Positions 8,583 through 16,305 of a DNA stretch of 64,000 nt are shown here, piece after piece. The first letter of the stretch is position 1. Every line of letters starts with the position of its first letter. Origin of the DNA: Rhodococcoides kroppenstedtii (GTDB lineage Bacteria > Actinomycetota > Actinomycetes > Mycobacteriales > Mycobacteriaceae); NCBI RefSeq assembly GCF_900111805.1, contig NZ_FOJN01000008.1, forward strand, positions 62,001-126,000, in the 5' to 3' direction. Made by a program: the position numbers and the translations under genes. The notes beneath the pieces are model-generated. The model made no database searches. It was given only the letters and a program-made list of their open reading frames with translations, and had not been told where the DNA came from.

Positions 8583-9242
8583 TCAGTCGTCCTTCGCGGC
8601 CGCCTTGCTTGCCTCCGCGACGTCGTCCAGACGCTCGGCGTCCTCGCGCTTGGCCTCGGCCTCCTCGAGCTTGCGGGCGGCCTCGTCCAACTCCGCCTGG
8701 CGAGGCTCCTTCTTCTCCTCCTCGCGGCGCTCGACCTCCGCGAGCTTCGCCTCCCGCTCGGCCTCGGCGGCCTCGATGCGACGGTCGGCGATCTCGTCGG
8801 CCTGCTCCTTGCGGTCCTCGAGGCGCGCCGCGGCCTGCTTGCCGGCCTGCACCTTGGCGTCGATCTCGTGGTCCGCGGCGGCCTCCTGTTCGGCCTCGGC
8901 CTTCTTCCGCGCCGTCGTCGCCTCGGCGGTGGCGGCGTCGACGCGCTGCTGCGTGCGACGGGCCGCGTCGGCGCGCTCCTTTCGGGCGCGCGCCTCGAGC
9001 TCGGTCGCCTTGGCCAGCTCGGCCGCGGCGGTGCGCATCTTCTCCCCGCGGCGGGCGAGGTCCGAGTCACCGAGGAGGGCGCCGACCGTACCGTCGAGAC
9101 TGCCGACGACCTGCTCGTAGGTCGATCGCACCTGCCCCTGGCCGTCGAGCCTGCTGACCACCGTCGCCTCGAACACCTGGAGCGGCAGTCGGGCGATGTT
9201 GTACTGCAGTCGCAACACCCGGCGCGGCAACGACATGCTCAC
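8583..9242 (-). CDS. long coiled-coil protein of unknown function
   Basis: The 219-residue protein has a short N-terminal part (LPRRVLRLQYNIARLPLQVFEATVVSRL, about 1-35), then an almost continuous Ala/Glu/Lys/Arg-rich coiled coil from about 70 to the end. Databases often label such proteins 'IF2 family translation initiation factor', which nothing here supports. GTG 9242 was chosen because it overlaps the upstream stop as GTGA and has GGAG about ten bases before it; ATG 9236 is possible. It is the last gene of a five-gene operon encoding small membrane and helical proteins. The arginine-rich start could bind membrane or nucleic acid, which is a guess. No catalytic motif is visible. Confidence 0.75.
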   Translation of the reverse strand: MSMSLPRRVLRLQYNIARLPLQVFEATVVSRLDGQGQVRSTYEQVVGSLDGTVGALLGDSDLARRGEKMRTAAAELAKATELEARARKERADAARRTQQRVDAATAEATTARKKAEAEQEAAADHEIDAKVQAGKQAAARLEDRKEQADEIADRRIEAAEAEREAKLAEVERREEEKKEPRQAELDEAARKLEEAEAKREDAERLDDVAEASKAAAKDD

Positions 9243-9811
9243 TGCTGATCTCCGTTCGTCTCGAGGTCGCGCTCCGCCTGCGCGGCGCGTTCCCGGGCCT
9301 CCGCTGCCTTGCGCTCGAGGGCGTCGGCCTTGTCCAGGGACTCGTCGTAGTCCTCACGAGCGGCCGAGATTTCGTCCGCCGCAGCGTTCTCCGCGGCGCG
9401 ACGGGAGGCGTCGGCCTCCGCCATCCGGCGCTCGGCCTGCGTCTCGGCCGCGATCCGCGCTTCCTTCGCGCACCGCATCGCGTCGGCTTCGGCCTCCTGA
9501 TGCTGCCGTAGCCGATCGTTCTGCGCCGCAGCCTCGTTGGCGTCGGTGCGGTCCTCGACGTTCTGGCGGGCGACATCCGCCTCGGCCTCGGTGGAGGCGA
9601 TGTCCTGCTCCGCCTCCTCGATCTCGAGCGACGCGGCCGTCTCGTCGGCCTCGGCCTCGCGGCGCTTCTCGGCCTCGGCCTGCTGCAGACGGCCGCGATC
9701 GGCCAGATCGTCGTTGTCGACGATCGCGCCGGCGACCTCCTTGACCCGGCCGGCCACCTTGTCCACCAGATCGCGTCGTGCGCTGGATGCGGCGCCGTCG
9801 TCGTCACTCAT
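9239..9811 (-). CDS. CsbD-like, coiled-coil protein
   Basis: The 190-residue acidic protein starts with a stretch resembling the CsbD stress-protein repeat (DKVAGRVKEVAGAIVDNDDLADRGRLQQAEAE, about 17-48). A long Ala/Glu-rich heptad-like coiled coil follows. CsbD proteins accumulate under general stress but have no defined biochemical role. It overlaps the downstream coiled-coil gene by 4 bp (GTGA) and could be its partner, since both are long, charged and helical. No signal peptide or membrane segment is seen. CsbD similarity rests on a short stretch only. Confidence 0.72.
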   Translation of the reverse strand: MSDDDGAASSARRDLVDKVAGRVKEVAGAIVDNDDLADRGRLQQAEAEKRREAEADETAASLEIEEAEQDIASTEAEADVARQNVEDRTDANEAAAQNDRLRQHQEAEADAMRCAKEARIAAETQAERRMAEADASRRAAENAAADEISAAREDYDESLDKADALERKAAEARERAAQAERDLETNGDQQ

Positions 9812-9833
9812 CGTCTGTGCCCCTTCTCTCGTC

Positions 9834-10106
9834 TCACTTCGGATCGGTGTTCGCCAGTGCGCGAAAACCCTTGGCGCCCGCTCGATCCACGCCGGCCTTG
9901 ACCAGCCCGAAGACCAACCCGTGCAGGGCGGCGGCGATCAGCACCTCGCGATTGGTACGGGAGAGGTCCTTCGGATCGGGCATCTCGGCGTCGTTCTCGC
10001 CGACCCGCTTGTAGATCTGGTTGAACAGCTGCCCGGCGAGCACGCCACCGAGAATGCTGGTGGCGAGGGACAGGGGCTTGTAGAAGGCCTTCGAGGTCGC
10101 GCTCAT
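9834..10106 (-). CDS. DUF4235 small membrane protein
   Basis: The 90-residue protein has two hydrophobic segments, SLATSILGGVLAGQLFNQIY (about 13-32) and VLIAAALHGLVFGLVKAGVDRAG (about 55-77), with an acidic loop between. This matches DUF4235 proteins, which occur in actinobacteria beside DUF3618 and holin-like genes. It overlaps the DUF3618 gene as ATGA (4 bp), so translation is coupled. Function is unknown; a role in the envelope stress response is inferred only from the operon. Confidence 0.8.
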   Translation of the reverse strand: MSATSKAFYKPLSLATSILGGVLAGQLFNQIYKRVGENDAEMPDPKDLSRTNREVLIAAALHGLVFGLVKAGVDRAGAKGFRALANTDPK

Positions 10107-10411
10107 CCCAGCAGGCTCCGTTCCCGACGCGTGCGTCGACGACGGATCACGAACACCAGCAGCAGGGCCGCCGCGACGCCCGCGAGCGAGATGCCGGCGG
10201 TCTGCGGGTTCTCCTTGACGGCGCTGACGCCCTCACGGGCGAGGTCCTGCGCCTTCTCCGTCTGCTCGCGGGTGGCCGCGGACACCCGCGCCGGGACGTC
10301 GACCTTGGCGGCGAGGGCCTCGACGGTCTGCGCCAGTTCCTCGCGCTGCTGCTCCACCGGGGGCGGAGTGTCCTCGGGCAGAGCGTGTTTCGGTTCTCTG
10401 GACTCGGTCAC
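10103..10411 (-). CDS. DUF3618 membrane-anchored protein
   Basis: The 102-residue protein has an N-terminal amphipathic helix (PPPVEQQREELAQTVEALAAKVDVPARV, about 16-43) typical of DUF3618, and a single membrane segment near the C-terminus (about 72-89) followed by a strongly basic tail. GTG 10411 was chosen because it overlaps the upstream stop as GTGA; it also overlaps the next gene as ATGA. In many actinobacteria the same trio (holin-like protein, DUF3618, DUF4235) is clustered. No enzymatic role is suggested. Confidence 0.8.
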   Translation of the reverse strand: MTESREPKHALPEDTPPPVEQQREELAQTVEALAAKVDVPARVSAATREQTEKAQDLAREGVSAVKENPQTAGISLAGVAAALLLVFVIRRRRTRRERSLLG

Positions 10412-10845
10412 GGGTGCTGTCCCTTCCGGGCTGCGTTCACGGTGTCGACGTCGCGCTGCACGCTCGCCACCGTGGCGGCGGGCGCGGGCGGGACGGCGTT
10501 CTTGGCCTTCGACGCCCCCACGGCGGCGAGGATCCCGCCGACGACGAGGAGTGCGGCAGCGACGATCAACGCCGCCAGCCAGGGGTCGAGTGCGGTCGCG
10601 AGGCCGAGCACGGCCGTCGCGACCAGGGTCGCGGTGCCCAGGAAGAGCAGAAGGGCACCGGCACCGGAGATGCCGATACCGACGCCGAGCTTGGTGCCCT
10701 TCGACTTGACCTCGTCGAGAGCATTGCCGACCTCGGTCCGCACCAGGGTGCTGACTTGCGTGGTGAGCCGCTCCACCAGCTGGACCGTCGACAGGTCCGC
10801 GGGGGAGCGCTCGGGATGGGATCGTTCGTTGGGCGCTGGATGCAT
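10408..10845 (-). CDS. actinobacterial holin-like (phage holin superfamily III / DUF1469) membrane protein
   Basis: About 145 residues: a soluble N-terminal helix (STVQLVERLTTQVSTLVRTEVGNALDEVKSKG) then two membrane segments (about 53-84 and 87-113) separated by LDPW. This matches the putative actinobacterial Holin-X family. Despite the name, such chromosomal genes are not linked to lysis, and no endolysin or phage gene is near. It is the first gene of the leftward five-gene operon, divergent from the YedK-like gene. The start is uncertain: ATG 10845 gives the usual length, but the frame is open to 10902 and no site has a good Shine-Dalgarno. Confidence 0.72.
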   Translation of the reverse strand: MHPAPNERSHPERSPADLSTVQLVERLTTQVSTLVRTEVGNALDEVKSKGTKLGVGIGISGAGALLLFLGTATLVATAVLGLATALDPWLAALIVAAALLVVGGILAAVGASKAKNAVPPAPAATVASVQRDVDTVNAARKGQHP

Positions 10846-10925
10846 CTGCCCGAGGTACCCGTGACCCGGGTGGGTGAAACGGACGTCCATGCGGACCGGC
10901 ACGTCGCTGGAGCAGAATCGGGGCC

Positions 10926-11606
10926 ATGTGTGGTCGCTACGCCAGTACCCGATCCGACGACGACCTGTCGTCGCTCTTCGACGCCGTCGTCCGCCTCGGT
11001 GACCCGCCGGAGCCGTCGTACAACGTGGCGCCGACCGATCCGGTGCGCATCGTCCTCGACCGTGACGACGACCGGCAGCTGCGGACCGTCCGGTGGGGGC
11101 TGGTGCCGTCGTGGGCCAAGGACAAGAAGATCGCCAGCCGGTTGATCAACGCGCGGTCGGAGACCGTGACGGAGAAGCCCGCGTTCCGGAAGGCGGCCGC
11201 GAAGCGGCGGTGCCTGATCCCCGCCGACGGTTACTACGAGTGGGAGAAGCGCGAGGGTGCGAAGGTCCCGCACTTCCTGCACACCGACGGCGTGCTGGCC
11301 ATGGCCGGGCTCTACGAACTCTGGCCGGACCCGTCGCTGGACGACGACGACCCGAACAAGTGGTTCTGGTCCACCACCGTTCTGACCACCACGGCCACCG
11401 ACACCCTCGGCCACATCCACGATCGGTCGCCGGTGGTCGTGCCCGACGACCTGTGGTCGGCCTGGCTCGACCCCGGGCTCACCGACCTCGCCGGCGTGGC
11501 CGACCTGCTGCAGTCGATCCCCGAGCCGCACCTGACGCCCTACGAGGTGTCGACGGCGGTCAACAGCGTGCGCAACAACGGTCCGGAGCTGGTGGCGCCG
11601 GTGTGA
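10926..11606 (+). CDS. SOS response-associated peptidase (YedK/HMCES family, abasic-site crosslinker)
   Basis: The 226-residue SRAP-domain protein has every key residue: Cys2 directly after the initiator Met (MCGRYAS), Asn33 (NVAPT), Asn75 (INARSE), Glu105 (GYYEW) and His165 (HIHDRSP). In E. coli YedK and human HMCES, Cys2 forms a thiazolidine DNA-protein crosslink with abasic sites in single-stranded DNA, shielding them during replication. The start is fixed by the need for Cys2. It is transcribed away from the holin/DUF3618 operon; a clear LexA box is not visible in the short spacer. Confidence 0.93.
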   Translation: MCGRYASTRSDDDLSSLFDAVVRLGDPPEPSYNVAPTDPVRIVLDRDDDRQLRTVRWGLVPSWAKDKKIASRLINARSETVTEKPAFRKAAAKRRCLIPADGYYEWEKREGAKVPHFLHTDGVLAMAGLYELWPDPSLDDDDPNKWFWSTTVLTTTATDTLGHIHDRSPVVVPDDLWSAWLDPGLTDLAGVADLLQSIPEPHLTPYEVSTAVNSVRNNGPELVAPV

Positions 11607-11809
11607 ACGCCTTCTGGTGGAGGGGATGCTGCACGGTCGGCTGGGACGTGGCCGGACGTCGTCGGCGGTCCGTCGGTTGCTGATCGCCGACGCGGTGCGG
11701 CTGGTCGGGTCCTCGGTGTGTGCCGGATGTGCGTTGGCGTGGTTCGTCGGGTGAGGGTCGTTCGGTGCAGCGACGCCGCGGTGCGACGCCGGTGGGCATA
11801 CTCGCAGGC
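11607..11809. other. spacer without recognisable features
   Basis: About 200 bp between the YedK-like gene and the SRPBCC gene. It is rich in GTCGG/CGTCG words but I see no hairpin, operator, repeat or small gene with a ribosome site. Confidence 0.5.
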
Positions 11810-12277
11810 GTGACTTCGTTCGAGCATTCCGATTCCGTCGTCGTCGAGACGACTCCCGACGCGCTGTACGCCCTGGTCTCCGACGTCACCCGCACCGGGG
11901 AGTGGAGTCCGATCTGTCAGGCCTGCTGGTGGAACGACGACGCCGAGGCCGGCCGGGTCGGGGCGACGTTCACCGGGCGCAACGTCACCCCGGACCGCAC
12001 CTGGGAGACCGTGTCCACGGTGACGGCGGCCGAGCCCGGGCGCGAATTCGGCTGGGTGGTGGCCGGGAAGGTCGTGCGGTGGTCCTACACCCTCGAACCG
12101 GTGGGGTCCACTGCCACGCGCCTGACGGAATCGTGGCACTTCACGCCCGAGGGCATCGAGTTCTTCCATGACAAGTACGGCGACGACGCCGAGCGGGAGA
12201 TCGCGGCCCGCCGCGACGCCGCCCTCGACGGCATCCCGCGCACCCTCGCCGCGATCAAGCGCATCGCCGAGTCCTGA
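11810..12277 (+). CDS. SRPBCC (START/polyketide cyclase-like) small-ligand binding protein
   Basis: The 155-residue protein shows the SRPBCC pattern: N-terminal strand (HSDSVVVETTPDALYALVSDVTRTGEWSP), a glycine-containing turn (AGRVGATFTGRN) and a long C-terminal helix (REIAARRDAALDGIPRTLAAIKRIAES). The fold makes a hydrophobic cavity used to bind or modify lipids and aromatics; no catalytic residues are diagnostic. GTG 11810 was chosen because the family begins at this point; an upstream ATG at 11720 would add a basic leader without homology. No functional partner is obvious. Confidence 0.75.
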   Translation: MTSFEHSDSVVVETTPDALYALVSDVTRTGEWSPICQACWWNDDAEAGRVGATFTGRNVTPDRTWETVSTVTAAEPGREFGWVVAGKVVRWSYTLEPVGSTATRLTESWHFTPEGIEFFHDKYGDDAEREIAARRDAALDGIPRTLAAIKRIAES

Positions 12278-12480
12278 CGGGCGGGCGTCAGCGTCCGGAG
12301 GTCGGGGCGATCGACGGGATCCCGGCGCTCGACGCGAGTTGTGGGCAGATGCGCCCGGTCCGGTGCGAGTTTCGCCGCATTTTTCAGCCGAGTTCTGCGG
12401 ATTCGCCGGATCGGGGCGGATCGTGTGGCATTTCTCGCGCGGCCTGAGATCGTGGTGCGTTGACGTCGGGTGGGGCGGCG

Positions 12481-12554
12481 TGCCTGAGTGTCCACAAGTC
12501 GGTCGGATTGCCGGGATCCCGTCGGTTCGGTCGACTCGTGTGCAGTGGCGCAGG
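12481..12554 (+). repeat. 74-bp palindromic repeat, copy A
   Basis: It begins TGCCTG and ends GCAGTGGCGCAGG, with the central palindrome CGGGATCCCG. It aligns without gaps to copies B (37908-37981; about 74% identical by my count) and C (38151-38224). The arms are imperfectly complementary, so single strands could fold back. It lies between two convergent genes. Confidence 0.7.
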
Positions 12555-12563
12555 CCCTGAACG

Positions 12564-12600
12564 CCGAACACCCCCTGCCCGACGGACAGGGGGTGTTCGG
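12564..12600 (-). terminator. terminator of the Fe-S reductase gene
   Basis: CCGAACACCCCCTG (12564-12577) and CAGGGGGTGTTCGG (12587-12600) form a perfect 14-bp stem with a 9-base loop, 9 bp after the stop of the Fe-S reductase gene. It could also act on transcripts arriving from the SRPBCC side. Confidence 0.85.
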
Positions 12601-12609
12601 TGAGTGGGG

Positions 12610-15600
12610 TCAGGACTTGCGGCCCGGAGCCTTCGCGCCCGACTTGAAGCCCAACCCGCCGGCCTTCGGCTGCGGGGGAGCGGGGCGCTCGGTGCCGTTG
12701 GACTCCGAGCCGTTCGACTCGGCCGCGCCATTCGACTCGGCGGCACCGTTCGATTCGGCAGCGGGTTCGGGCTCGGTGGCCGGCTCCGGCGTGGCCTCGG
12801 GCTTCGGTGCGGCAGCCACACCGGGAGCCTTTGCGCCGGGCTTCTTGTAGCCCGACTTCACCGCGAGACCCTTGGCCTTGACCGTGGGCTTGACCTCGGC
12901 GGGTGCCGCGGGAGCCTCGGAGGTCGGTGCCTCGGCTGCGGGTGCTTCGGGAGCAGTGGCCTCGGGTGCCGGTGCCGCTGCCTCCGCGGGGGCAGCCGGA
13001 GCCGCCGAACCCGGAGCCTTCGCGCCCGGCTTCTTGAACCCGGACTTCACCGCGAGACCCTTGGCCTTGACCGTCGGCTTGACCTCGGTGGCACCGGACT
13101 CGGAAGCGCCCGACCCGGAAGCGCCCGACTCGGCCGGGGTCGATGCGGAAGCCTCGGCGGGAGCCGCCGCCTCGGCCGGCTCGCCCGGTGCCTTCGCGCC
13201 CGGCGGACGACCCTTGACCTGCAGACCCTTTGCACCCGGAGCCTTCGCCTTCCCGGCCATGCCCAGCCCCTTGGGCTTGGCGGTGGGAGTGGCCGGAGCC
13301 GCAGAGGCGTCGGTGGCGTCGTCACCATCGGCGTTGGGCGATTCGGCAGGCTTCGCCGAACCCGGGGCCTTCGATCCCGGAGCCTTCGCGCCGGGAGCCT
13401 TGGCCAGGCCCTTCATCTTCAGGCCCTTGCCGGAGGCGGTGGCGGGGGGCGTCGCACCCTCGGCAGCGGCCTCGACCTCGGACACGCGGCCCTTCTCCTC
13501 GGCCGCGGCCTTGTCCTCGGTGGCGACGGCGTCGGCCTTCGGGGTCTCCACCGGCTCCTCGGCGGGAACGACCTTCGGCTTGGCGCGCGGAATCACCTTG
13601 ACGTTCTCCCCGAGTTGCTTCGGCTCGAGGCGGGTGATGGAGCTGAGCAGCATCTGCGAGACGTCGATGACCTCGACGTTCTCGTTGGTGCCGCCCTCCT
13701 GGCGGGCGGTGACGCCGTCGTTCAGCATGACGCGGCAGAACGGGCAGCCCGTGGCGATCTTCGACGGCGCGGAGCCGTTCGAGCCGAGGGTGTCCAGCGC
13801 CTCGTCGACACGGTCGATGTTGATGCGCTTGCCGATCTTCTCTTCCATCCACATGCGCGCACCGCCGGCGCCACAGCACATGGAGCGCTCGCCGTGACGC
13901 GGCATCTCCTTGAGCGTGGAGCCGGACGCCGCCATGAGCTCGCGCGGCGCGTCGTACACCTTGTTGTGGCGGCCGAGGAAGCACGGATCGTGGTAGGTCA
14001 CGTCCTCTTCGACCGTGGCGACCGGGATCAGCTTCTTGGCCCGGACCAGGCGGTTCAGCAGCTGGGTGTGGTGGACCACCTCGTACTTACCACCCACCTG
14101 CGGGTACTCGTTGCCGAGCGCGTTGAAGCAGTGCGCGCAGGTGACGACGATCTTCCGACGCGATTCCTCGACACCCTCGAACACGGAGTTCAGGGTCTCG
14201 ATGTTCTGCATCGCGAGCTGCTGGAACAGGAACTCGTTGCCGGCACGACGGGCGGAGTCACCGGTGCAGGTCTCCTCCGCGCCGAGCACCACGAACTTCA
14301 CGCCGGCGGTGGCGAGGAGTTCGGCGACGGCCTTGGTGGTCTTCTTGGCGCGGTCCTCGTAGGCGCCGGCGCAGCCGACCCAGAAGAGGTACTCGTAATC
14401 CTCGAAGGTCTCGGCGTCCTGACCGAAGACGGGGACGTCGAACTCGAGCTCGGAGATCCAGTTGGTGCGGGCGGAGGCGTTCTGGCCCCACGGGTTGCCC
14501 TTGTTTTCCAGGTTCTTGAACAGGCCGGCGAGCTCCTGCGGGAACTCGGACTCGATGAGGACCTGGTAGCGACGCATGTCGAGGATGTGGTCGACGTGCT
14601 CGATGTCGACGGGGCACTGCTCCACGCACGCACCGCAGTTGGTGCAGCTCCACAGCACCTCGGGGTCGATGATGCCGCCGAGGCCACCGTCGTCGAGGGT
14701 GGTCTCGCCGACCAGGGGGCGCTCGGCCTCGTCCCGCGCGGACTGCGGGATCTTGTTGAGCTTGGCCTCGTTCGGCTTGCCGTCGGCGTCGACCAGGCCG
14801 ACCTCGTCACCGCCCATGTCCTTGCGGCCACCGGCCAGCAGATAGGGGGCCTTGGCGTTGCCGTGGTCGCGCAGCGACGTGATGAGCAGCTTCGGCGAGA
14901 GCGGCTTGCCGGTGTTCCACGCGGGGCACTGCGACTGGCAGCGACCGCACTCGGTGCAGGTGGTGAAGTCGAGCCAGCCCTTCCAGGAGAAGTCCTCGAT
15001 CTTGCCCGCACCGAACGCGTCGACGTCGGGGTCGGCATCCTCCATCTCGAGGACCTTGCCGCCGGACATCATGGGCTTGGCGGCACCGAGCGCGCCGCCG
15101 CCGTCGTCCTCACGCTTGAAGTAGATGTTGAAGAAGGCGCTGAAGCGGTGCCAGGCGACGCCCCAGGTGATGTTGCGGCCCACGATGAGCAGCCACACCA
15201 TGCCGGACATCAGCTTGACGAAGGCGAAGACGGACACCAGGTTCGGGCTCGCGGGCAGCAGCTCGGCGAGACGCATGGTGAAGAAGTCGGTCCACGGGTT
15301 CGAGTGGCCGTAGGTGGCGATCTTGCCGGCCTTCACGAAGATCATGCCGAGGCCCTCGATGAGGACGACGGCCTCGACGAAGTACGCCGCACGGAAGTTC
15401 GAGCCGGAGAACCGGGACAACCGCTCGGTGGAGCGCGGATGGTTGCGCTGGCGGATGATGATCAGGGTGGTGATGCCGATGACGGTGCCCAGGCCCAGCA
15501 GCTCGTCGATCAGGTGGTAGGCAGCGGTGTCACCGATCAGCGGCCAGTGGAATTCCGGGTTGAACGTCTGCCCGTAGGCCTCGAACCAGACGATCGCGCC

Positions 15601-15849
15601 GAGCATGAAGCCGATCATCACCAGCCAGTGCGCCCAGCCGACGGAGCGGAACTTGTTCATCCGCGTGTGCGCGGCGAACTCCACCACCATCTGCTTGAAG
15701 CGGGGGACGAACGGACGCAGGCGCGTCCGGTCCGGCTGGCCCAGCGCGATCGAGCGCACCATCAGGATGGCGCCGCGGAAGAAGTACGCCCAACACACGA
15801 TGCTGAGCAGCGCACCCACGGTGCCCAGCGTGATCGTCAACGCGTTCAT
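12610..15849 (-). CDS. membrane Fe-S oxidoreductase (Rv0338c type, two 4Fe-4S plus two CCG domains) with long repetitive tail
   Basis: The 1,079-residue protein has five or six N-terminal membrane helices (1-250), then two ferredoxin-type clusters (CTECGRCQSQCP and CTNCGACVEQCP). Two CCG domains follow, as in heterodisulfide reductase/GlcF subunits (CAHCFNALG, HDPCFLGRH, MCCGAGGARMW, TGCPFCRVML). The layout matches M. tuberculosis Rv0338c, an essential reductase of undefined substrate. ATG 15849 is preceded by AAAGG at good spacing; an upstream open frame adds 40 non-homologous residues. Oddity: after about residue 755 comes a tail of some 325 residues rich in Ala, Pro, Lys and Glu with five copies of a KGL...KAPGAKAPG-like motif; two copies of KPTVKAKGLAVKSG are nearly identical. 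The tail is longer than the mycobacterial one as I recall it. Confidence 0.92.
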   Translation of the reverse strand: MNALTITLGTVGALLSIVCWAYFFRGAILMVRSIALGQPDRTRLRPFVPRFKQMVVEFAAHTRMNKFRSVGWAHWLVMIGFMLGAIVWFEAYGQTFNPEFHWPLIGDTAAYHLIDELLGLGTVIGITTLIIIRQRNHPRSTERLSRFSGSNFRAAYFVEAVVLIEGLGMIFVKAGKIATYGHSNPWTDFFTMRLAELLPASPNLVSVFAFVKLMSGMVWLLIVGRNITWGVAWHRFSAFFNIYFKREDDGGGALGAAKPMMSGGKVLEMEDADPDVDAFGAGKIEDFSWKGWLDFTTCTECGRCQSQCPAWNTGKPLSPKLLITSLRDHGNAKAPYLLAGGRKDMGGDEVGLVDADGKPNEAKLNKIPQSARDEAERPLVGETTLDDGGLGGIIDPEVLWSCTNCGACVEQCPVDIEHVDHILDMRRYQVLIESEFPQELAGLFKNLENKGNPWGQNASARTNWISELEFDVPVFGQDAETFEDYEYLFWVGCAGAYEDRAKKTTKAVAELLATAGVKFVVLGAEETCTGDSARRAGNEFLFQQLAMQNIETLNSVFEGVEESRRKIVVTCAHCFNALGNEYPQVGGKYEVVHHTQLLNRLVRAKKLIPVATVEEDVTYHDPCFLGRHNKVYDAPRELMAASGSTLKEMPRHGERSMCCGAGGARMWMEEKIGKRINIDRVDEALDTLGSNGSAPSKIATGCPFCRVMLNDGVTARQEGGTNENVEVIDVSQMLLSSITRLEPKQLGENVKVIPRAKPKVVPAEEPVETPKADAVATEDKAAAEEKGRVSEVEAAAEGATPPATASGKGLKMKGLAKAPGAKAPGSKAPGSAKPAESPNADGDDATDASAAPATPTAKPKGLGMAGKAKAPGAKGLQVKGRPPGAKAPGEPAEAAAPAEASASTPAESGASGSGASESGATEVKPTVKAKGLAVKSGFKKPGAKAPGSAAPAAPAEAAAPAPEATAPEAPAAEAPTSEAPAAPAEVKPTVKAKGLAVKSGYKKPGAKAPGVAAAPKPEATPEPATEPEPAAESNGAAESNGAAESNGSESNGTERPAPPQPKAGGLGFKSGAKAPGRKS

Positions 15850-16305
15850 GACGCCGCCTTTCGTTCGACGGCGGGGCCGCCGTCGTGTTCTCCCGACCGA
15901 CCGCGTGTCGACGCGAGGGGCTGTCCCGCGACAAGCGTTCGGTGGGCGTTCGCTACCGAAGAGTAACAAGCCCGAGGCTACCGGCCGGTAACTTTTCGGT
16001 CGAGAGGGGTTCTCGCTGGTGAGGTTCGTGGACCACGGCCGGCGAGAGTGTGACGGGGGCTACGTTAGGCGCGCGGTACGACAGCGGCGCGTGAAGGCCT
16101 GCCTAACTCGCCGACGAACGTGGACGGCGTCCCGATTGCGGACAAACACACCACGATCGCGTACTGGTTGTTATCCTTCACGAGCTCGAACTGCAGCTGC
16201 GCTGATGTGGACGAAACCAACCGTCGATTCGGTTGTGTCGGCGGTTACGGCTACAGTGCACGGGTCGGGGCCCGACACCTCTCTCCTTGAACGAACGGAA
16301 CATAG
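15850..16305. other. divergent promoter region (Fe-S reductase / secreted protein)
   Basis: This 456-bp non-coding stretch serves both flanking genes. A 7-bp inverted repeat GTTAGGC...GCCTAAC sits at 16064-16107. TACAGT at 16252-16257 is a reasonable -10 for the secreted-protein gene, without a convincing -35. I see no small gene with a ribosome site. Confidence 0.5.
16064..16107. promoter_or_regulatory. spaced inverted repeat GTTAGGC...GCCTAAC
   Basis: Two 7-bp half sites at 16064-16070 and 16101-16107 are exactly complementary with 30 bp between them. Each resembles half of a DtxR/IdeR box (TTAGGTTAGSCTAACCTAA), but the spacing is far larger than one box, so binding would need looping or two weak sites. 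Possible role for either divergent gene. Confidence 0.25.

Larger units (their letters stand above)
12278..12609. other. convergent intergenic region with a 74-bp palindromic repeat and a terminator
   Basis: This 332-bp stretch between the SRPBCC gene and the Fe-S reductase holds repeat copy A (12481-12554) and the strong hairpin at 12564-12600. The first 200 bp contain the only AT-rich patch nearby (GCATTTTTCAG, around 12380), which might serve as a U-run, but no gene is seen. Confidence 0.6.

Noticed and set aside
8583-9242. Translation initiation factor IF2 label for the coiled-coil protein
   Set aside because: No GTPase motifs; similarity arises only from Ala/Glu/Lys-rich composition.
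10408-10845. Phage lysis cassette suggested by the holin-like protein
   Set aside because: No endolysin, capsid, integrase or tail gene is near; the holin-like family is a normal chromosomal neighbour of DUF3618 and DUF4235.
12604-15966. Long plus-strand frame opposite the Fe-S reductase
   Set aside because: It mirrors the minus-strand gene, which has all Fe-S cysteines, membrane helices, a ribosome site and a terminator.
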